A DNA stretch of 48,000 bases from Paracoccus denitrificans (GTDB taxonomy: Bacteria; Pseudomonadota; Alphaproteobacteria; Rhodobacterales; Rhodobacteraceae), in NCBI RefSeq assembly GCF_900100045.1, contig NZ_FNEA01000033.1, positions 1-48,000 of the forward strand, read 5' to 3'. Positions 32,141 through 40,655 of this stretch are shown piece after piece (the stretch's first letter is position 1; every line of letters begins with the position of its first letter). A model generated the notes under the pieces. That model saw only the letters and a program-made list of their open reading frames with translations, was not told the origin of the DNA and did no database searches. Position numbers and translations under genes: made by a program.

Positions 32141-33042
32141 CCAAGAACAATATCGCTCGGGAACAGAACTCTGAGCCAGTATTGAGGTTTCTTAAGGCTC
32201 GGACAATCGTTTATCGGAAGGCGAACCTCCTTGTAGGCCTACAAATTCTTCTGACAGCGGTTGTGCCAGCACTCATGGCAGTTGCTGGAATTTGGTTGCT
32301 TGACTGGAAAAGTTTGTTCGCTCTAGCGGGGCTTAGCATTGCTCTAGTTGATATGCTGATTATTGATCGACGGTTAGGTAAGTTGTCTGTTGACGCAGCC
32401 AAATTAGCAGAAGAGTTTGATTGTCGTTTGTTTTCGCTGCCATGGTCTGAAATCCTGGTCGGCCAAAGGCTGTCACCCGAGACGGTTCAGGGCTATGTTG
32501 TAAAGTTTCGTCAAAAGAAAGAGCCAGCGATCTTGAATTGGTATCCCGAGGCCGTGTCTACCATACCACGCTACCTAGGCGTGCTTTTGTGTCAACGGAC
32601 AAATCTTTGGTATGATAGCGAGCTCCGGTCGCACTATGCTGCACTGATCAAGTGGGCGGGAGTGGTTGGGTTCATCCTGTGCTTTGTATTGGCTTGGCGG
32701 TTGAATTACACTCTTCAAACAACGGTGCTATCTATTTTTTCGCCAATGTTTCCATTTTTCGCTTGGTCAATTCGAACTTACTGGCGACAAACAGATGTAT
32801 CAGCGGCGCAGGCAAGGAACCTGAGTTCTGCTGAAACGTTGTGGAAGCAGGCTGTTCGTGGAACGCTATCGGAGACAAAGCTCTGGCCAGAGATTAGAGA
32901 CTTGCAGAACGCCATTTACGCTCGACGTAGTGCAAGTCCATTAATCCTGCCATTTTTGTACTCGGTCCTTCGGCCAGGCATGGAGAACCGAATGAGCGTG
33001 GCGGCAGAGAAGTTTATTGAAGACAGTGGCTTGAATAGTTGA
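32137..33042 (+). CDS. S-4TM family putative pore-forming effector
   Basis: A 301-residue membrane protein with four predicted membrane segments in two pairs, about 31-55, 58-76, 171-187 and 193-213. Conserved S-4TM features are NWYP and CQRTNLWYDSELR just before the second pair. This family accompanies SMODS enzymes and is thought to disrupt the inner membrane when triggered by the cyclic nucleotide, killing the infected cell. It is translationally coupled to the CD-NTase. No Cap2/Cap3 or HORMA/TRIP13 genes follow, so this is a minimal, type I-like layout. Confidence 0.87.
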   Translation: MTKNNIAREQNSEPVLRFLKARTIVYRKANLLVGLQILLTAVVPALMAVAGIWLLDWKSLFALAGLSIALVDMLIIDRRLGKLSVDAAKLAEEFDCRLFSLPWSEILVGQRLSPETVQGYVVKFRQKKEPAILNWYPEAVSTIPRYLGVLLCQRTNLWYDSELRSHYAALIKWAGVVGFILCFVLAWRLNYTLQTTVLSIFSPMFPFFAWSIRTYWRQTDVSAAQARNLSSAETLWKQAVRGTLSETKLWPEIRDLQNAIYARRSASPLILPFLYSVLRPGMENRMSVAAEKFIEDSGLNS

Positions 33043-33571
33043 TCAGTGCGAAAATGGGCACGCTTGTGAGACGCGTTCTTGTAAGGTTCTGGATGGGTTG
33101 GGCGCAACCACGCGCACTGAGATGGATGTTTAATGTTGCCACCTCAACGCCACCTCAACCCATGTTTTCAGTGTTTGCGCGCCTTGCTCCATGTAAATCC
33201 GTTGATTTCCGTTTGTCGCCTCCGATCAACGGCCAGCAAGTGTCTCCGTTTCAAAGGCTTGCGCTCTATGTTGTTGAATTGATGGGAATCTCGAGTCTAG
33301 CCCGTCGAGCGGCTCATAATCTGAAGTCTGCAGGTCCAAATCTGACTGAGCAGCTGATCACGGCCACCCACTTCCGTCGTGTCACCAAACCTCGGCTTAA
33401 TCAGTTTGGCGCGGCTACGACGCCCCACTGCTGACCGTCCACTTTACGCCCGTCACAGGTCGCGGGGCAAGGTGATTGCTGCACCGCGAACGGATGGCTG
33501 CTTTCTCAAGTCTGCCGCAGGTGCCGTGCCGCCGCGCCGTCAGACCGCTTTCCGCCCATGTCGCCGCCCCC
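33043..33571. other. Gene-free stretch after the CBASS-like operon
   Basis: No supported gene. Two directly adjacent copies of GCCACCTCAAC (33138-33148 and 33149-33159) are present. The composition returns from AT-richer to GC-rich across about 33420-33480, so a transfer boundary may lie here. Confidence 0.35.
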
Positions 33572-34471
33572 TCAGCCCCCGACCTGCGGGGTGAGGCTCC
33601 TGCGGATCTCCTGCCCATCCCGTCCCGGGGGCGATCCGAACAGGCGGCGATATTCCCTGTTGAACTGCGACGGGCTCTCATAGCCGATGGCGTAGCCGAT
33701 CCGGGCGACATCGGCGTGCTCGGAAAGCAGCAGGCGGCGCGCTTCCTGCAAGCGAAGCTGTTTCTGGTACTGCACCGGCGTCATCGCCGTGACCGCCTTG
33801 AAGTGGCGGTGGAAGGTCGCGGGGCTCATCCCCGCGACATCGGCGAGCCGCCGCACGTTCAGCTGATCCGCGAAGCCCTCGCGGATGCAGGCGATGGCCC
33901 GGCCGATCCGCGCCATGCGGCTGCCCGCCAGGCCGATCTGGCGCAGCGCCGGCCCCATCGGTCCATTCAGCAGAAGCCAGGTGATCTCCCGCCGGGCCAG
34001 CGGCGCGAGGATCGCGATGTCGCGCGGCCGGTCGCACAGGGCCAGCAACCGGCAGAGGGGATCGGCAAGCTCCGGCCCAAAAGCATGGACCGCCAGCGCC
34101 GCACCGGCGGGGGCGTCGTCGGTGCCATCCAGCGCCAGCAACAGGTCCGAGATCGTCCCGGGGTCCAAGGCCAGGCTGAAGGCCAGGTAGGGCCGGTCGG
34201 GCGTGGCGTGGGAGATCTCGGCCCGGATCGGCACCTCCATCGACGCGATCAGGCATTTACCGGCGTCATAGCGATAGGCGCGATCGCCAAGCATGCTGGT
34301 CTTGACGCCCTGCACCACCACGCAGAGCGACGGGCGATAAACGGCATGGATCGGCCCGGTCGGCGCCGTGACCGAGGTCAGCAACAGCCCCTCGATCGGG
34401 GTTTCCCGGCCATGCGCCTGCCACTGGCGGGCGATCAGATGTTTGAGCGGGGCAAGATGATCGTTCTCCAT
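33572..34471 (-). CDS. AraC-family transcriptional regulator
   Basis: A 299-residue regulator. The N-terminal half is an AraC_N-type sensor (SLCVVVQGVKTSMLGDRAYRYDAGKCLIASMEVPIRAEI). The C-terminal half has the two helix-turn-helix motifs (VRRLADVAGMSPATFHRHFKAVTAMTPVQYQKQLRLQEARRLL, then VARIGYAIGYESPSQFNREYRRLFG). The ATG at 34471 is chosen over a TTG at 34480. It is divergent from the aldo/keto reductase and probably controls it, as is usual for this pairing. Confidence 0.92.
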   Translation of the reverse strand: MENDHLAPLKHLIARQWQAHGRETPIEGLLLTSVTAPTGPIHAVYRPSLCVVVQGVKTSMLGDRAYRYDAGKCLIASMEVPIRAEISHATPDRPYLAFSLALDPGTISDLLLALDGTDDAPAGAALAVHAFGPELADPLCRLLALCDRPRDIAILAPLARREITWLLLNGPMGPALRQIGLAGSRMARIGRAIACIREGFADQLNVRRLADVAGMSPATFHRHFKAVTAMTPVQYQKQLRLQEARRLLLSEHADVARIGYAIGYESPSQFNREYRRLFGSPPGRDGQEIRRSLTPQVGG

Positions 34472-34647
34472 GGCGCGCAATCTAGGATCCGCGTCGGCGA
34501 TTCACGAGCCCGGAATCGGCGCGAATGAGAGGATCGTGCAAGGATTTGCGAGGATCGGCGTCGCGACCCTGGGCAGGGCGGCCCTATCTTCGCCCTGACC
34601 CGGCGGCATTCCGCCCCGGCGGCCCATCCGACATGAAGGAACATCCC

Positions 34648-35685
34648 ATGCGCTACCGCACTCTCGGCCCCAGCGGCCTCTTGGTTTCCGAACTCTGCCT
34701 CGGCACCATGACCTTCGGCGGCTCGGAGGGCATGTGGGGCCAGATCGGCAAGCTGCGTCAGGACGAAGCCGACAGCCTGGTCAGGGCGGCCTTCGATGCC
34801 GGCATCAATTTCATCGACACCGCCAATGTCTATGCGGGCGGCGAGAGCGAGCGGATCCTCGGTCAGACCATCCGTAACCTCGGCATTCCGCGCGACGAGG
34901 TGGTGATCGCGACCAAGGTTCTTGGGGTGATGGGCGAGGGCCCGAACGCCCGCGGCGCCTCGCGCGGCCATATCATGGCGCAGGCCAAGGCCAGCCTGCA
35001 ACGGTTGCAGATGGATCACATCGACCTCTACCAGATCCACGGCTTCGATCCGCTGACCCCGATCACCGAGACGCTGGAGGCGCTTGACACGCTCGTGCGG
35101 CAGGGCCATCTGCGCTATGTCGGGTTGTCGAACTGGGCGGCCTGGCAGATCGTCAAGGCGGTCGGCATCGCTGAGGCGAGCAAGCTGGCGCCGATCCTGT
35201 CGCTTCAGGCCTATTACACGCTGGTCGGCCGCGATCTCGAACGCGAGATCGTGCCGATGCTGCAAGCCGAGGGCCTCGGCCTGATGGTCTGGAGCCCGCT
35301 GGCCGGCGGCTTCCTCTCGGGCAAATACAGCGACGGCAACACCGCGAATGACGGCCGCCGGGCGAGTTTCGACTTCCCGCCGGTCGACCTGGAGCGCGGC
35401 GATGCCGCCATCGCCGTGATGCGCGAGATCGCATCGGCCAGGGGTTGCACGGTGGCGCAGGTGGCGCTGGCCTGGCTGCTGCACCAGCCAGTAGTGACCA
35501 GCGTGATCGTCGGGGCGAAGCGGATCGAGCAGCTGCAGGACAATATCCGCTCGACGGAGGTGGCGCTGACGGCTGAGGACCTGGCCGCGCTTGATACGGT
35601 GACGAGGCTGCCGGCCGAATATCCGGGCTGGATGCTGGAACGCCAGTCGCAATATCGCGCGACTTTCGCCTCGCAGAAGGGCTGA
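34648..35685 (+). CDS. Aldo/keto reductase
   Basis: A 345-residue NAD(P)H-dependent oxidoreductase with a TIM-barrel fold. Visible features are the start MRYRTLGPSGLLVSELCLGTM, the catalytic region INFIDTANVYAGGESERILG, IATKVLG, IDLYQIHGFDP, VGLSNWAAWQI and the C-terminal cofactor site (SVIVGAKRIEQLQDN). The substrate is unknown. GAAGGA precedes the ATG. It is divergent from the AraC regulator and looks like catabolic or detoxification cargo. Confidence 0.93.
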   Translation: MRYRTLGPSGLLVSELCLGTMTFGGSEGMWGQIGKLRQDEADSLVRAAFDAGINFIDTANVYAGGESERILGQTIRNLGIPRDEVVIATKVLGVMGEGPNARGASRGHIMAQAKASLQRLQMDHIDLYQIHGFDPLTPITETLEALDTLVRQGHLRYVGLSNWAAWQIVKAVGIAEASKLAPILSLQAYYTLVGRDLEREIVPMLQAEGLGLMVWSPLAGGFLSGKYSDGNTANDGRRASFDFPPVDLERGDAAIAVMREIASARGCTVAQVALAWLLHQPVVTSVIVGAKRIEQLQDNIRSTEVALTAEDLAALDTVTRLPAEYPGWMLERQSQYRATFASQKG

Positions 35686-35696
35686 CGTCCCCACGT

Positions 35697-35724
35697 CGCC
35701 CCGCCCGCGCCCATGGGCGGGGCG
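35697..35724 (+). terminator. Strong hairpin after the aldo/keto reductase
   Basis: CGCCCCGCCC and GGGCGGGGCG pair perfectly over 10 bases around an 8-base loop, 12 bases after the stop codon. T-rich sequence follows only after about 10 bases. It is probably the transcript end. Confidence 0.55.
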
Positions 35725-36105
35725 ATGACCTTGGCTTTACTTTTACTGAGTACAGGCCGGCGGCTAAGCGACTTGGCAGAAGTTCCTCCTGGGCGACTTC
35801 CGCTATGCTCAGACGGCTTCCCTCTACGATGATTCAACCCTCCCGCAAGGTTCCGTCCTTGAGCTGCGGAACCCCGCCGACGGTGTGACCTGCGACGAGA
35901 TATCCCGCGACTTTCCAGTATTTTTACGCCACCCTACGAGGATGCAGCCGCGCAGCACCCCCTGCAGCAGGCGCGGCAGCGCCGGTTTACGCTGTGCTGC
36001 GCCGAGGTCCGATGCGATGCGCCCGAACCTGCCTGTGATTCCGCCCGGTCCTACGCCACGATTCTTCTGGCGTGGATCCTGCCGCGCGGGAAGCGGAACG
36101 GGGCG
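35725..36105. other. Stretch with no confirmed gene upstream of the recombinase
   Basis: A plus-strand frame without a start codon runs in phase into the small gene at 36106, from about 35860. It reads protein-like in parts (PPYEDAAAQHPLQQARQRR, SYATILLAWILPRGKRNG). This may be the remains of an N-terminal part or of a neighbouring gene. I see no family. Confidence 0.3.
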
Positions 36106-36294
36106 ATGGCACGGCAGAGGCACACGGATGCGGAACGGCTCCGGGTGGTCCTGGAACCAGCCCGAAAGTCCGCTGCGCCCCTGCCCTCCTCCGACCCACG
36201 CCTTGCCGAACTGGTCCGCATGCTCGCCCGACGGGCGGCACGGGATTTCGTCGAGGCCGAAGAGCGCGAGGGGCATAACCAACATCCCGACTGA
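36106..36294 (+). CDS. Small protein upstream of serine recombinase
   Basis: A 62-residue charged helical protein (MARQRHTDAERLRVVLEPAR, RLAELVRMLARRAARDFVEAEE). Short proteins of this look commonly precede large serine recombinases in alphaproteobacterial elements; the role is unknown. It ends 15 bases before the recombinase start. The start is uncertain because the frame is open further upstream. Confidence 0.5.
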   Translation: MARQRHTDAERLRVVLEPARKSAAPLPSSDPRLAELVRMLARRAARDFVEAEEREGHNQHPD

Positions 36295-36309
36295 CGCGGA
36301 GACCCGCAC

Positions 36310-38103
36310 ATGAGAGTCGCCATCTACGCCCGCTATTCCTCCGACCAGCAGCGCGAGGCGTCGATCGCCGACCAGTTCCGCATGTGTCGGCTGCGCGCCG
36401 AGAAGGAAGGCTGGACGGTGGTCGAGGAATATTCCGACCATGCCATCTCCGGCTCGAGCATGATCCAGCGCCCCGGCATCCAGGCGCTGATCCTGGATTC
36501 GTCGCGCGGCCGCTTCGACATGGTGCTGGCCGAGGCTCTGGACCGGATCAGCCGCGACCAAGAGGATATCGCCGGCATCTACAAGCGCATGTGCTATGCA
36601 GACATAAAAATGTTCACCTTGTCCGAGGGCGAGATCACCCAGCTGCATGTCGGACTGAAGGGCACGATGAATGCCCTGTTCCTGAAGGATCTGGCCGACA
36701 AGACGCGCCGGGGATTGCGCGGCCGGGTCGAGGACGGCAAATCCGGTGGCGGCAATTCCTACGGCTACGATGTGGTGAAGCGGTTCGACGGCAATGGCGA
36801 GCCGATCCGCGGCGACCGGACGATCAACGAGGCGCAGGCCGCCGTGATCCGCCGCATCTTCGCCGATTACGACAGCGGGCTCTCGTCGCGCACCATCGCC
36901 ATGACGCTGAACCGCGAGGGCGTGCCCGGTCCCATGGGCCGGGAATGGGGGCCGTCGACCATCCATGGCAACCGCGAGCGCGGCACCGGCATCCTGAACA
37001 ACGAGCTTTATGTCGGCCGGCTGGTCTGGAACCGGCTGCGCTACGTCAAGGATCCCGACACCGGTCGCCGGGTCTCACGGCTGAACCCGGAAAGCGAATG
37101 GGTCACCCAGGATGTGCCCGACCTGCGCATCGTCGACCAGGCGCTCTGGGACGCGGTGAAGGCGCGGCAGGGCGAACTGGCCTTCTCGACCCGCAGCCGG
37201 CCGGAAGGTAATCCGCTGAACGACCGGCGGCGCCCGAAGCACCTCTTCGCCGGCCTGGTCAAATGCGGCTGCTGCGGGGGCGGCTATTCGATGATCTCGA
37301 AGGATCTCCTGGGTTGCTCGACGGCGCGGAACAAGGGCACCTGCGACAACCGCGTCAACATCCGCCGCGATGCGCTCGAGGCCTCGGTCCTGAACGGGCT
37401 CAAAAAACACCTGATGGAGCCGGAGCTGTTCCGGGAGTTCTGCACCGAGTTCACCCGGGAGGTGAACCGGCTGCGGATGGAGCGCGGCGCCGATCTGGAG
37501 GTCGCACGCCGGGACCTGGATCGCACGACGCGGGAACTCGACAAGGCCATCGACGCCATCCTGCAGGGCGTCCCGCCGCTGACGCTCAAGGACAAGATCA
37601 CACAACTGGAGGCGCGGAAGGCCGAGTTGACGGAAAAGCTTGCCAATGCCGACGAGCCCCCTCCCCTGTTGCACCCGAACATGGCGGCGCTCTATGCCCA
37701 ACGCATCGCCAAGCTTTCCGAGAACCTGCAGCAAGAGGACAGCCGCGCCCAGGCGGCGGAGATCCTGCGCTCGCTGGTCGAGCAGGTGACGCTGGTGCCG
37801 GAGGATGGCGAACTGGCCATCGTGCTGCGCGGCGATCTCGGCGCCATCCTGCGCTTTGCCGCGGGCCGCAAGAACCCGGATTTCCTGTCGGAGGCCGAGG
37901 CGCTGGACAACCTGCTGGCGCAATCGGGCGGCTCGCGGAAGCCGTGGCGCGGACAGCAAAAAACCTCCTCGGCGGTTGCCTTGGAGGTTTCGCAATTATC
38001 GTTGGTTGCGGGGGCCTGCGGCCACTGGCGACATAACAGATGTTCGCCCCTGTTCCGGCTGGACGGCGGCGATACCGAGAATGCCCATCAACTCGCCGCG
38101 TAG
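36310..38103 (+). CDS. Large serine recombinase 1
   Basis: A 597-residue site-specific recombinase. The catalytic domain is at 1-150 (MRVAIYARYSSDQQREASIADQF, nucleophile S10; EALDRISRDQEDI), followed by the recombinase domain (LRGRVEDGKSGGGNSYGYDVV), the zinc ribbon (LVKCGCCGGGYSMISKDLLGC) and a coiled coil. The last about 40 residues are not recombinase-like: from LSLVAGA onward the frame reads through a tRNA-derived core (38003-38016) into the opposing gene. The enzyme body is complete. Confidence 0.92.
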   Translation: MRVAIYARYSSDQQREASIADQFRMCRLRAEKEGWTVVEEYSDHAISGSSMIQRPGIQALILDSSRGRFDMVLAEALDRISRDQEDIAGIYKRMCYADIKMFTLSEGEITQLHVGLKGTMNALFLKDLADKTRRGLRGRVEDGKSGGGNSYGYDVVKRFDGNGEPIRGDRTINEAQAAVIRRIFADYDSGLSSRTIAMTLNREGVPGPMGREWGPSTIHGNRERGTGILNNELYVGRLVWNRLRYVKDPDTGRRVSRLNPESEWVTQDVPDLRIVDQALWDAVKARQGELAFSTRSRPEGNPLNDRRRPKHLFAGLVKCGCCGGGYSMISKDLLGCSTARNKGTCDNRVNIRRDALEASVLNGLKKHLMEPELFREFCTEFTREVNRLRMERGADLEVARRDLDRTTRELDKAIDAILQGVPPLTLKDKITQLEARKAELTEKLANADEPPPLLHPNMAALYAQRIAKLSENLQQEDSRAQAAEILRSLVEQVTLVPEDGELAIVLRGDLGAILRFAAGRKNPDFLSEAEALDNLLAQSGGSRKPWRGQQKTSSAVALEVSQLSLVAGACGHWRHNRCSPLFRLDGGDTENAHQLAA

Positions 38104-39645
38104 CTCGGCATGGACCTCGCCGCGCTTCTCGCCGGGGGTGACGATGATCCCGCCGATCAGGGAACGCAGCGCTTCGGCGGCTTCGCGGCCACCGTCAGGA
38201 TCACGAAGGGCTTCGGCAAAACGCGCGACATTGCGGCTGTAGTTCGCAGCGACGTTGGGATGCACATCCGGCATATCGGCAGGGGCTTCCGCCATGCGGG
38301 CGACAATCTCGGCCTTCTGGCGTTCCAACTCGTCCATCCGGGCCTTCATCGACGGCTGATACATCCCGTCCTCAATGGCGGCGATGATCCCGGCGATGGC
38401 GCGCTCGATCTTTGCCAGCGCACGGCGGTCAGTCTCCTGCTGCGTCCGGCGCTGCTGGTTCAGCCGGTTGGTTTCCTCGACATAGGCGCGGACGGCTTCC
38501 TTCACCGCCTCGGCGGAAACCAGTCGCTCCTGTAATCCGGTCAGCACCCGAGCTTCCAGCTTGTCGCGCAGGATAGTGCGGTTGTTGGTGCAGGTGCCGC
38601 GCCGGTGGTGGTTCAGGCAACCGAGACGGTCGGACAGGATGATGCCGATCTTCCCGCCGCAACACCCGCAGGTCATCAGGCCGGAAAGGAGCGAGACGGG
38701 CCGGTTCGCCAGATGCAACCGTTTCATGCGATCCTCGCGGGTATTCGCCAGGTTCGGGCCGAAGATTTCCGCGATCTGCTTCTGGCGCTCGCGCACCGCG
38801 TTCCAGAGTGCATCATCCACGATCCGCAGATGCGGAACCTCTGTCCTGATCCATGCGCTTTCCGGGTTCGGGCGCGAGACGCGCTTGCCGGTGGACGGGT
38901 CCTTGACGAAGCGCAGCCGGTTCCAGACCAGAACGCCCGCGTAAAGCTCGTTGTTGACGATGCCGGTGCCGCGATTGCGGTGGCCCCGGATGCTGGTATC
39001 GCCCCATGCACGGCCAAGCGGGCCGGGAACGCCGTCCCGGTTCAGATCGACAGCGATGGCCTTGGGGCTTTTGCCCGATGCGAACTCGCGGAAGATGCGG
39101 CGGACGGTGTCGGCTTCCTCCGGGATGATTTCCCTGTCGCCCCGGATCGGCTCGCCGTTACCGTCCAGCTTCTTCACCACCTTGTAGCCGTAGCAGAGAC
39201 CACCACCGGACTTGCCCTTCTCCACCCTCCCGCGAAGGCCGCGATGGGTCTTCATGGCAAGGTCTTTCAGGAACAGGGCGTTCATCGTGCCTTTCAGCCC
39301 GACATGCAGTTCCGTGATCTCTCCCTCGGCCAATGTGACGATGGTGACGCCCGCGAATTTCAGCTGCTTGAAGAGCGTGGCGACATCGGCCTGATCGCGG
39401 CTAATCCGGTCCAGCGCCTCGGCCAGCAGGATGCTGAACTCGCCGTGCTGTGCGTCGCGCATCAGCCGCTGGATGCCGGGCCGCAGGATCGTGCTGGCCC
39501 CGGAAATGGCCGCATCCTCGTAGGAACCGACGATCTGCCACCGCTCCCGCCCCGCATGTTCCCGGCAGAGCCGGAACTGGTCCTCGATGGACGCCTCGTT
39601 CTGCTTGTCATCCGAATAGCGGGCGTAAAGGGCGGCGCGGGTCAT
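37996..39645 (-). CDS. Large serine recombinase 2
   Basis: A 549-residue recombinase related to the first one along its whole length. It has MTRAALYARYSDDKQNEASI (nucleophile S11), ALDRISRDQADV, LRGRVEKGKSGGGLCYGYKVV, the zinc ribbon LMTCGCCGGKIGIILSDRLGC and a coiled coil. It converges on recombinase 1 and overlaps its 3' end by 108 bases; its last codons lie in the tRNA-like core. The start at 39645 fits the family. The PIN/RHH pair lies immediately upstream on the same strand, so this may be one transcript. Confidence 0.93.
   Translation of the reverse strand: MTRAALYARYSDDKQNEASIEDQFRLCREHAGRERWQIVGSYEDAAISGASTILRPGIQRLMRDAQHGEFSILLAEALDRISRDQADVATLFKQLKFAGVTIVTLAEGEITELHVGLKGTMNALFLKDLAMKTHRGLRGRVEKGKSGGGLCYGYKVVKKLDGNGEPIRGDREIIPEEADTVRRIFREFASGKSPKAIAVDLNRDGVPGPLGRAWGDTSIRGHRNRGTGIVNNELYAGVLVWNRLRFVKDPSTGKRVSRPNPESAWIRTEVPHLRIVDDALWNAVRERQKQIAEIFGPNLANTREDRMKRLHLANRPVSLLSGLMTCGCCGGKIGIILSDRLGCLNHHRRGTCTNNRTILRDKLEARVLTGLQERLVSAEAVKEAVRAYVEETNRLNQQRRTQQETDRRALAKIERAIAGIIAAIEDGMYQPSMKARMDELERQKAEIVARMAEAPADMPDVHPNVAANYSRNVARFAEALRDPDGGREAAEALRSLIGGIIVTPGEKRGEVHAELRGELMGILGIAAVQPEQGRTSVMSPVAAGPRNQR
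38003..38016. other. tRNA-fMet 3'-end core between the recombinases (att-like)
   Basis: On the minus strand the 14 bases GGCCCCCGCAACCA equal the 3' end, with CCA, of bacterial tRNA-fMet as I know it. The rest of the tRNA is absent. Elements that insert at tRNA 3' ends leave such cores. Here it lies where the two convergent recombinase genes overlap, so it is probably a crossover site (att core). No second copy was found in the window. Confidence 0.55.
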
Positions 39646-39664
39646 GGCGGTGGTCTCCGTTCGA

Positions 39665-39925
39665 TCAATCCTTGATGGCATCTTTCGGCATCGGCGGCAC
39701 ATCCGGTGCGCGATCCAGAAATGCCGTCAGATCGCCGCGCTTCGCCGTGCCAGCGCGCGCTTTCAGGAAATCGGCGGCGGTCTCCACCGCGCCGATCTTC
39801 TGCGCAACCGCCGAGACGATCCACTGATTGAGCGATACGCCATCCTCCTGCGCCAGACGTGCCGCCGTCTCCTTGAGCGACTGCGGCAGTTGCAGCGGGT
39901 ATTTGTAGCGTTGGGCCTGCGTCAT
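39665..39925 (-). CDS. RHH antitoxin of a PIN-toxin pair
   Basis: An 86-residue protein with a HicB/Arc-like ribbon-helix-helix N-terminus (YPLQLPQSLKETAARLAQEDGVSLNQWIVSAVAQKIG) and a toxin-binding tail. It overlaps the PIN gene stop (ATGA) and is therefore the second gene of the pair. This toxin-first order is typical for the COG1569 PIN type. Its stop lies about 20 bases before recombinase 2. Confidence 0.83.
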   Translation of the reverse strand: MTQAQRYKYPLQLPQSLKETAARLAQEDGVSLNQWIVSAVAQKIGAVETAADFLKARAGTAKRGDLTAFLDRAPDVPPMPKDAIKD

Positions 39926-40341
39926 GTGTTCAACCTCCTGACGATCTCTCCCGGCGTTGCGATCGTGACGCCCAGCGTGAGCGCCGGGCGGAAGTCCTTG
40001 ACATTATGCGTCACGATGGCCTCGGCTTGTCCATTCAACGCGGCCTCAAGCACCATCTCATCGGCGACATCGGACAGCATGGGTCGCGTCCGAAACGAAA
40101 TATCGACGCCCTCGGACACGGCTGCGAGCGCGCTCATCACCCCAGTGACGTCCTCCAGACTATGACCTGTCGCCTTCCGGGTTTCCTCCCGGCTCAACAC
40201 CGCCTCGTATTCGAGAAACAGCGCCGTCGAGCAAAGCGGCGTCAGCACGCCCCGGTCAACTGCCCGCAACAGCAGATTGCTTGCACCGTTGCGACTGCGG
40301 AACGCCGCCACGATCACGTTGGTGTCCAGAACCAGCCTCAT
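39922..40341 (-). CDS. PIN-domain toxin (COG1569 type)
   Basis: A 139-residue PIN ribonuclease: MRLVLDTNVIVAAFRSRNGAS (first Asp), LFLEYEAVLSREE (Glu), SDVADEMVLEAALNGQAEAIVTHNVKDF (later acidic residues). The start at 40341 is chosen because the domain begins there and a promoter with operator lies immediately upstream. The overlapping antitoxin downstream completes the module, the third toxin-antitoxin pair in the window. Confidence 0.88.
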   Translation of the reverse strand: MRLVLDTNVIVAAFRSRNGASNLLLRAVDRGVLTPLCSTALFLEYEAVLSREETRKATGHSLEDVTGVMSALAAVSEGVDISFRTRPMLSDVADEMVLEAALNGQAEAIVTHNVKDFRPALTLGVTIATPGEIVRRLNT

Positions 40342-40349
40342 GCTCAAAC

Positions 40350-40377
40350 CATATACTGACATCTCATATGATGTCAA
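40350..40377 (-). promoter_or_regulatory. Promoter and operator of the PIN/RHH pair
   Basis: On the minus strand TTGACA (40377-40372) and TATATG (40355-40350) are 16 bases apart, a strong promoter 8 bases before the toxin start. TGACATC and GATGTCA (40357-40376) form a 7-base inverted repeat with a 6-base spacer lying over the promoter. Autorepression by the antitoxin is the likely use. The start is so close that the transcript is nearly leaderless. Confidence 0.65.
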
Positions 40378-40409
40378 TATTCCGGTCTGCGATCTCTCTC
40401 GCGATAGGC

Positions 40410-40655
40410 TCATTCCGTGTCATCTGCCCCCTTCCCGCTCCCATCACGATTGGGTGGCGCATTGTCGTTGGCCGCGCACCTGGCTTTCTCGTAATCCTCG
40501 CGAGCCATACGCCTGCCGATCAGCCGGGCGATGGTCAGCACCACGGCGTCCAGTCGCTCCGACGCACCGTCCCTCTGCCCAGCACCTTGCCCATCGGGCG
40601 GGCAGTTGTCATTGGCCGGTCCCTCTCTGCCGGGGCGATTTCCATCATCGCCCAT
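40410..40655 (-). CDS. Small hypothetical protein with ANDN motifs
   Basis: An 81-residue hydrophilic protein with two AANDN/PANDN-type motifs and a short helical core (RLDAVVLTIARLIGRRMAREDYEKAR). Such proteins are common in alphaproteobacterial mobile elements and have no known function. It overlaps the AlpA gene by 11 bases, so the two are cotranscribed. Confidence 0.55.
   Translation of the reverse strand: MGDDGNRPGREGPANDNCPPDGQGAGQRDGASERLDAVVLTIARLIGRRMAREDYEKARCAANDNAPPNRDGSGKGADDTE

Noticed and set aside
29142..33042. TIR gene as the effector gene of the CBASS operon
   Set aside because: It has no SAVED or other nucleotide sensor domain, and a 660-base gap with an integrase relic and a separate promoter lies between.
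38003..38016. A tRNA gene at the recombinase junction
   Set aside because: Only the last 14 bases of a tRNA-fMet-like sequence are present; no anticodon arm or 5' half is found.
38605..39675. 356-codon plus-strand frame opposite recombinase 2
   Set aside because: The minus strand encodes an intact serine recombinase across this interval.
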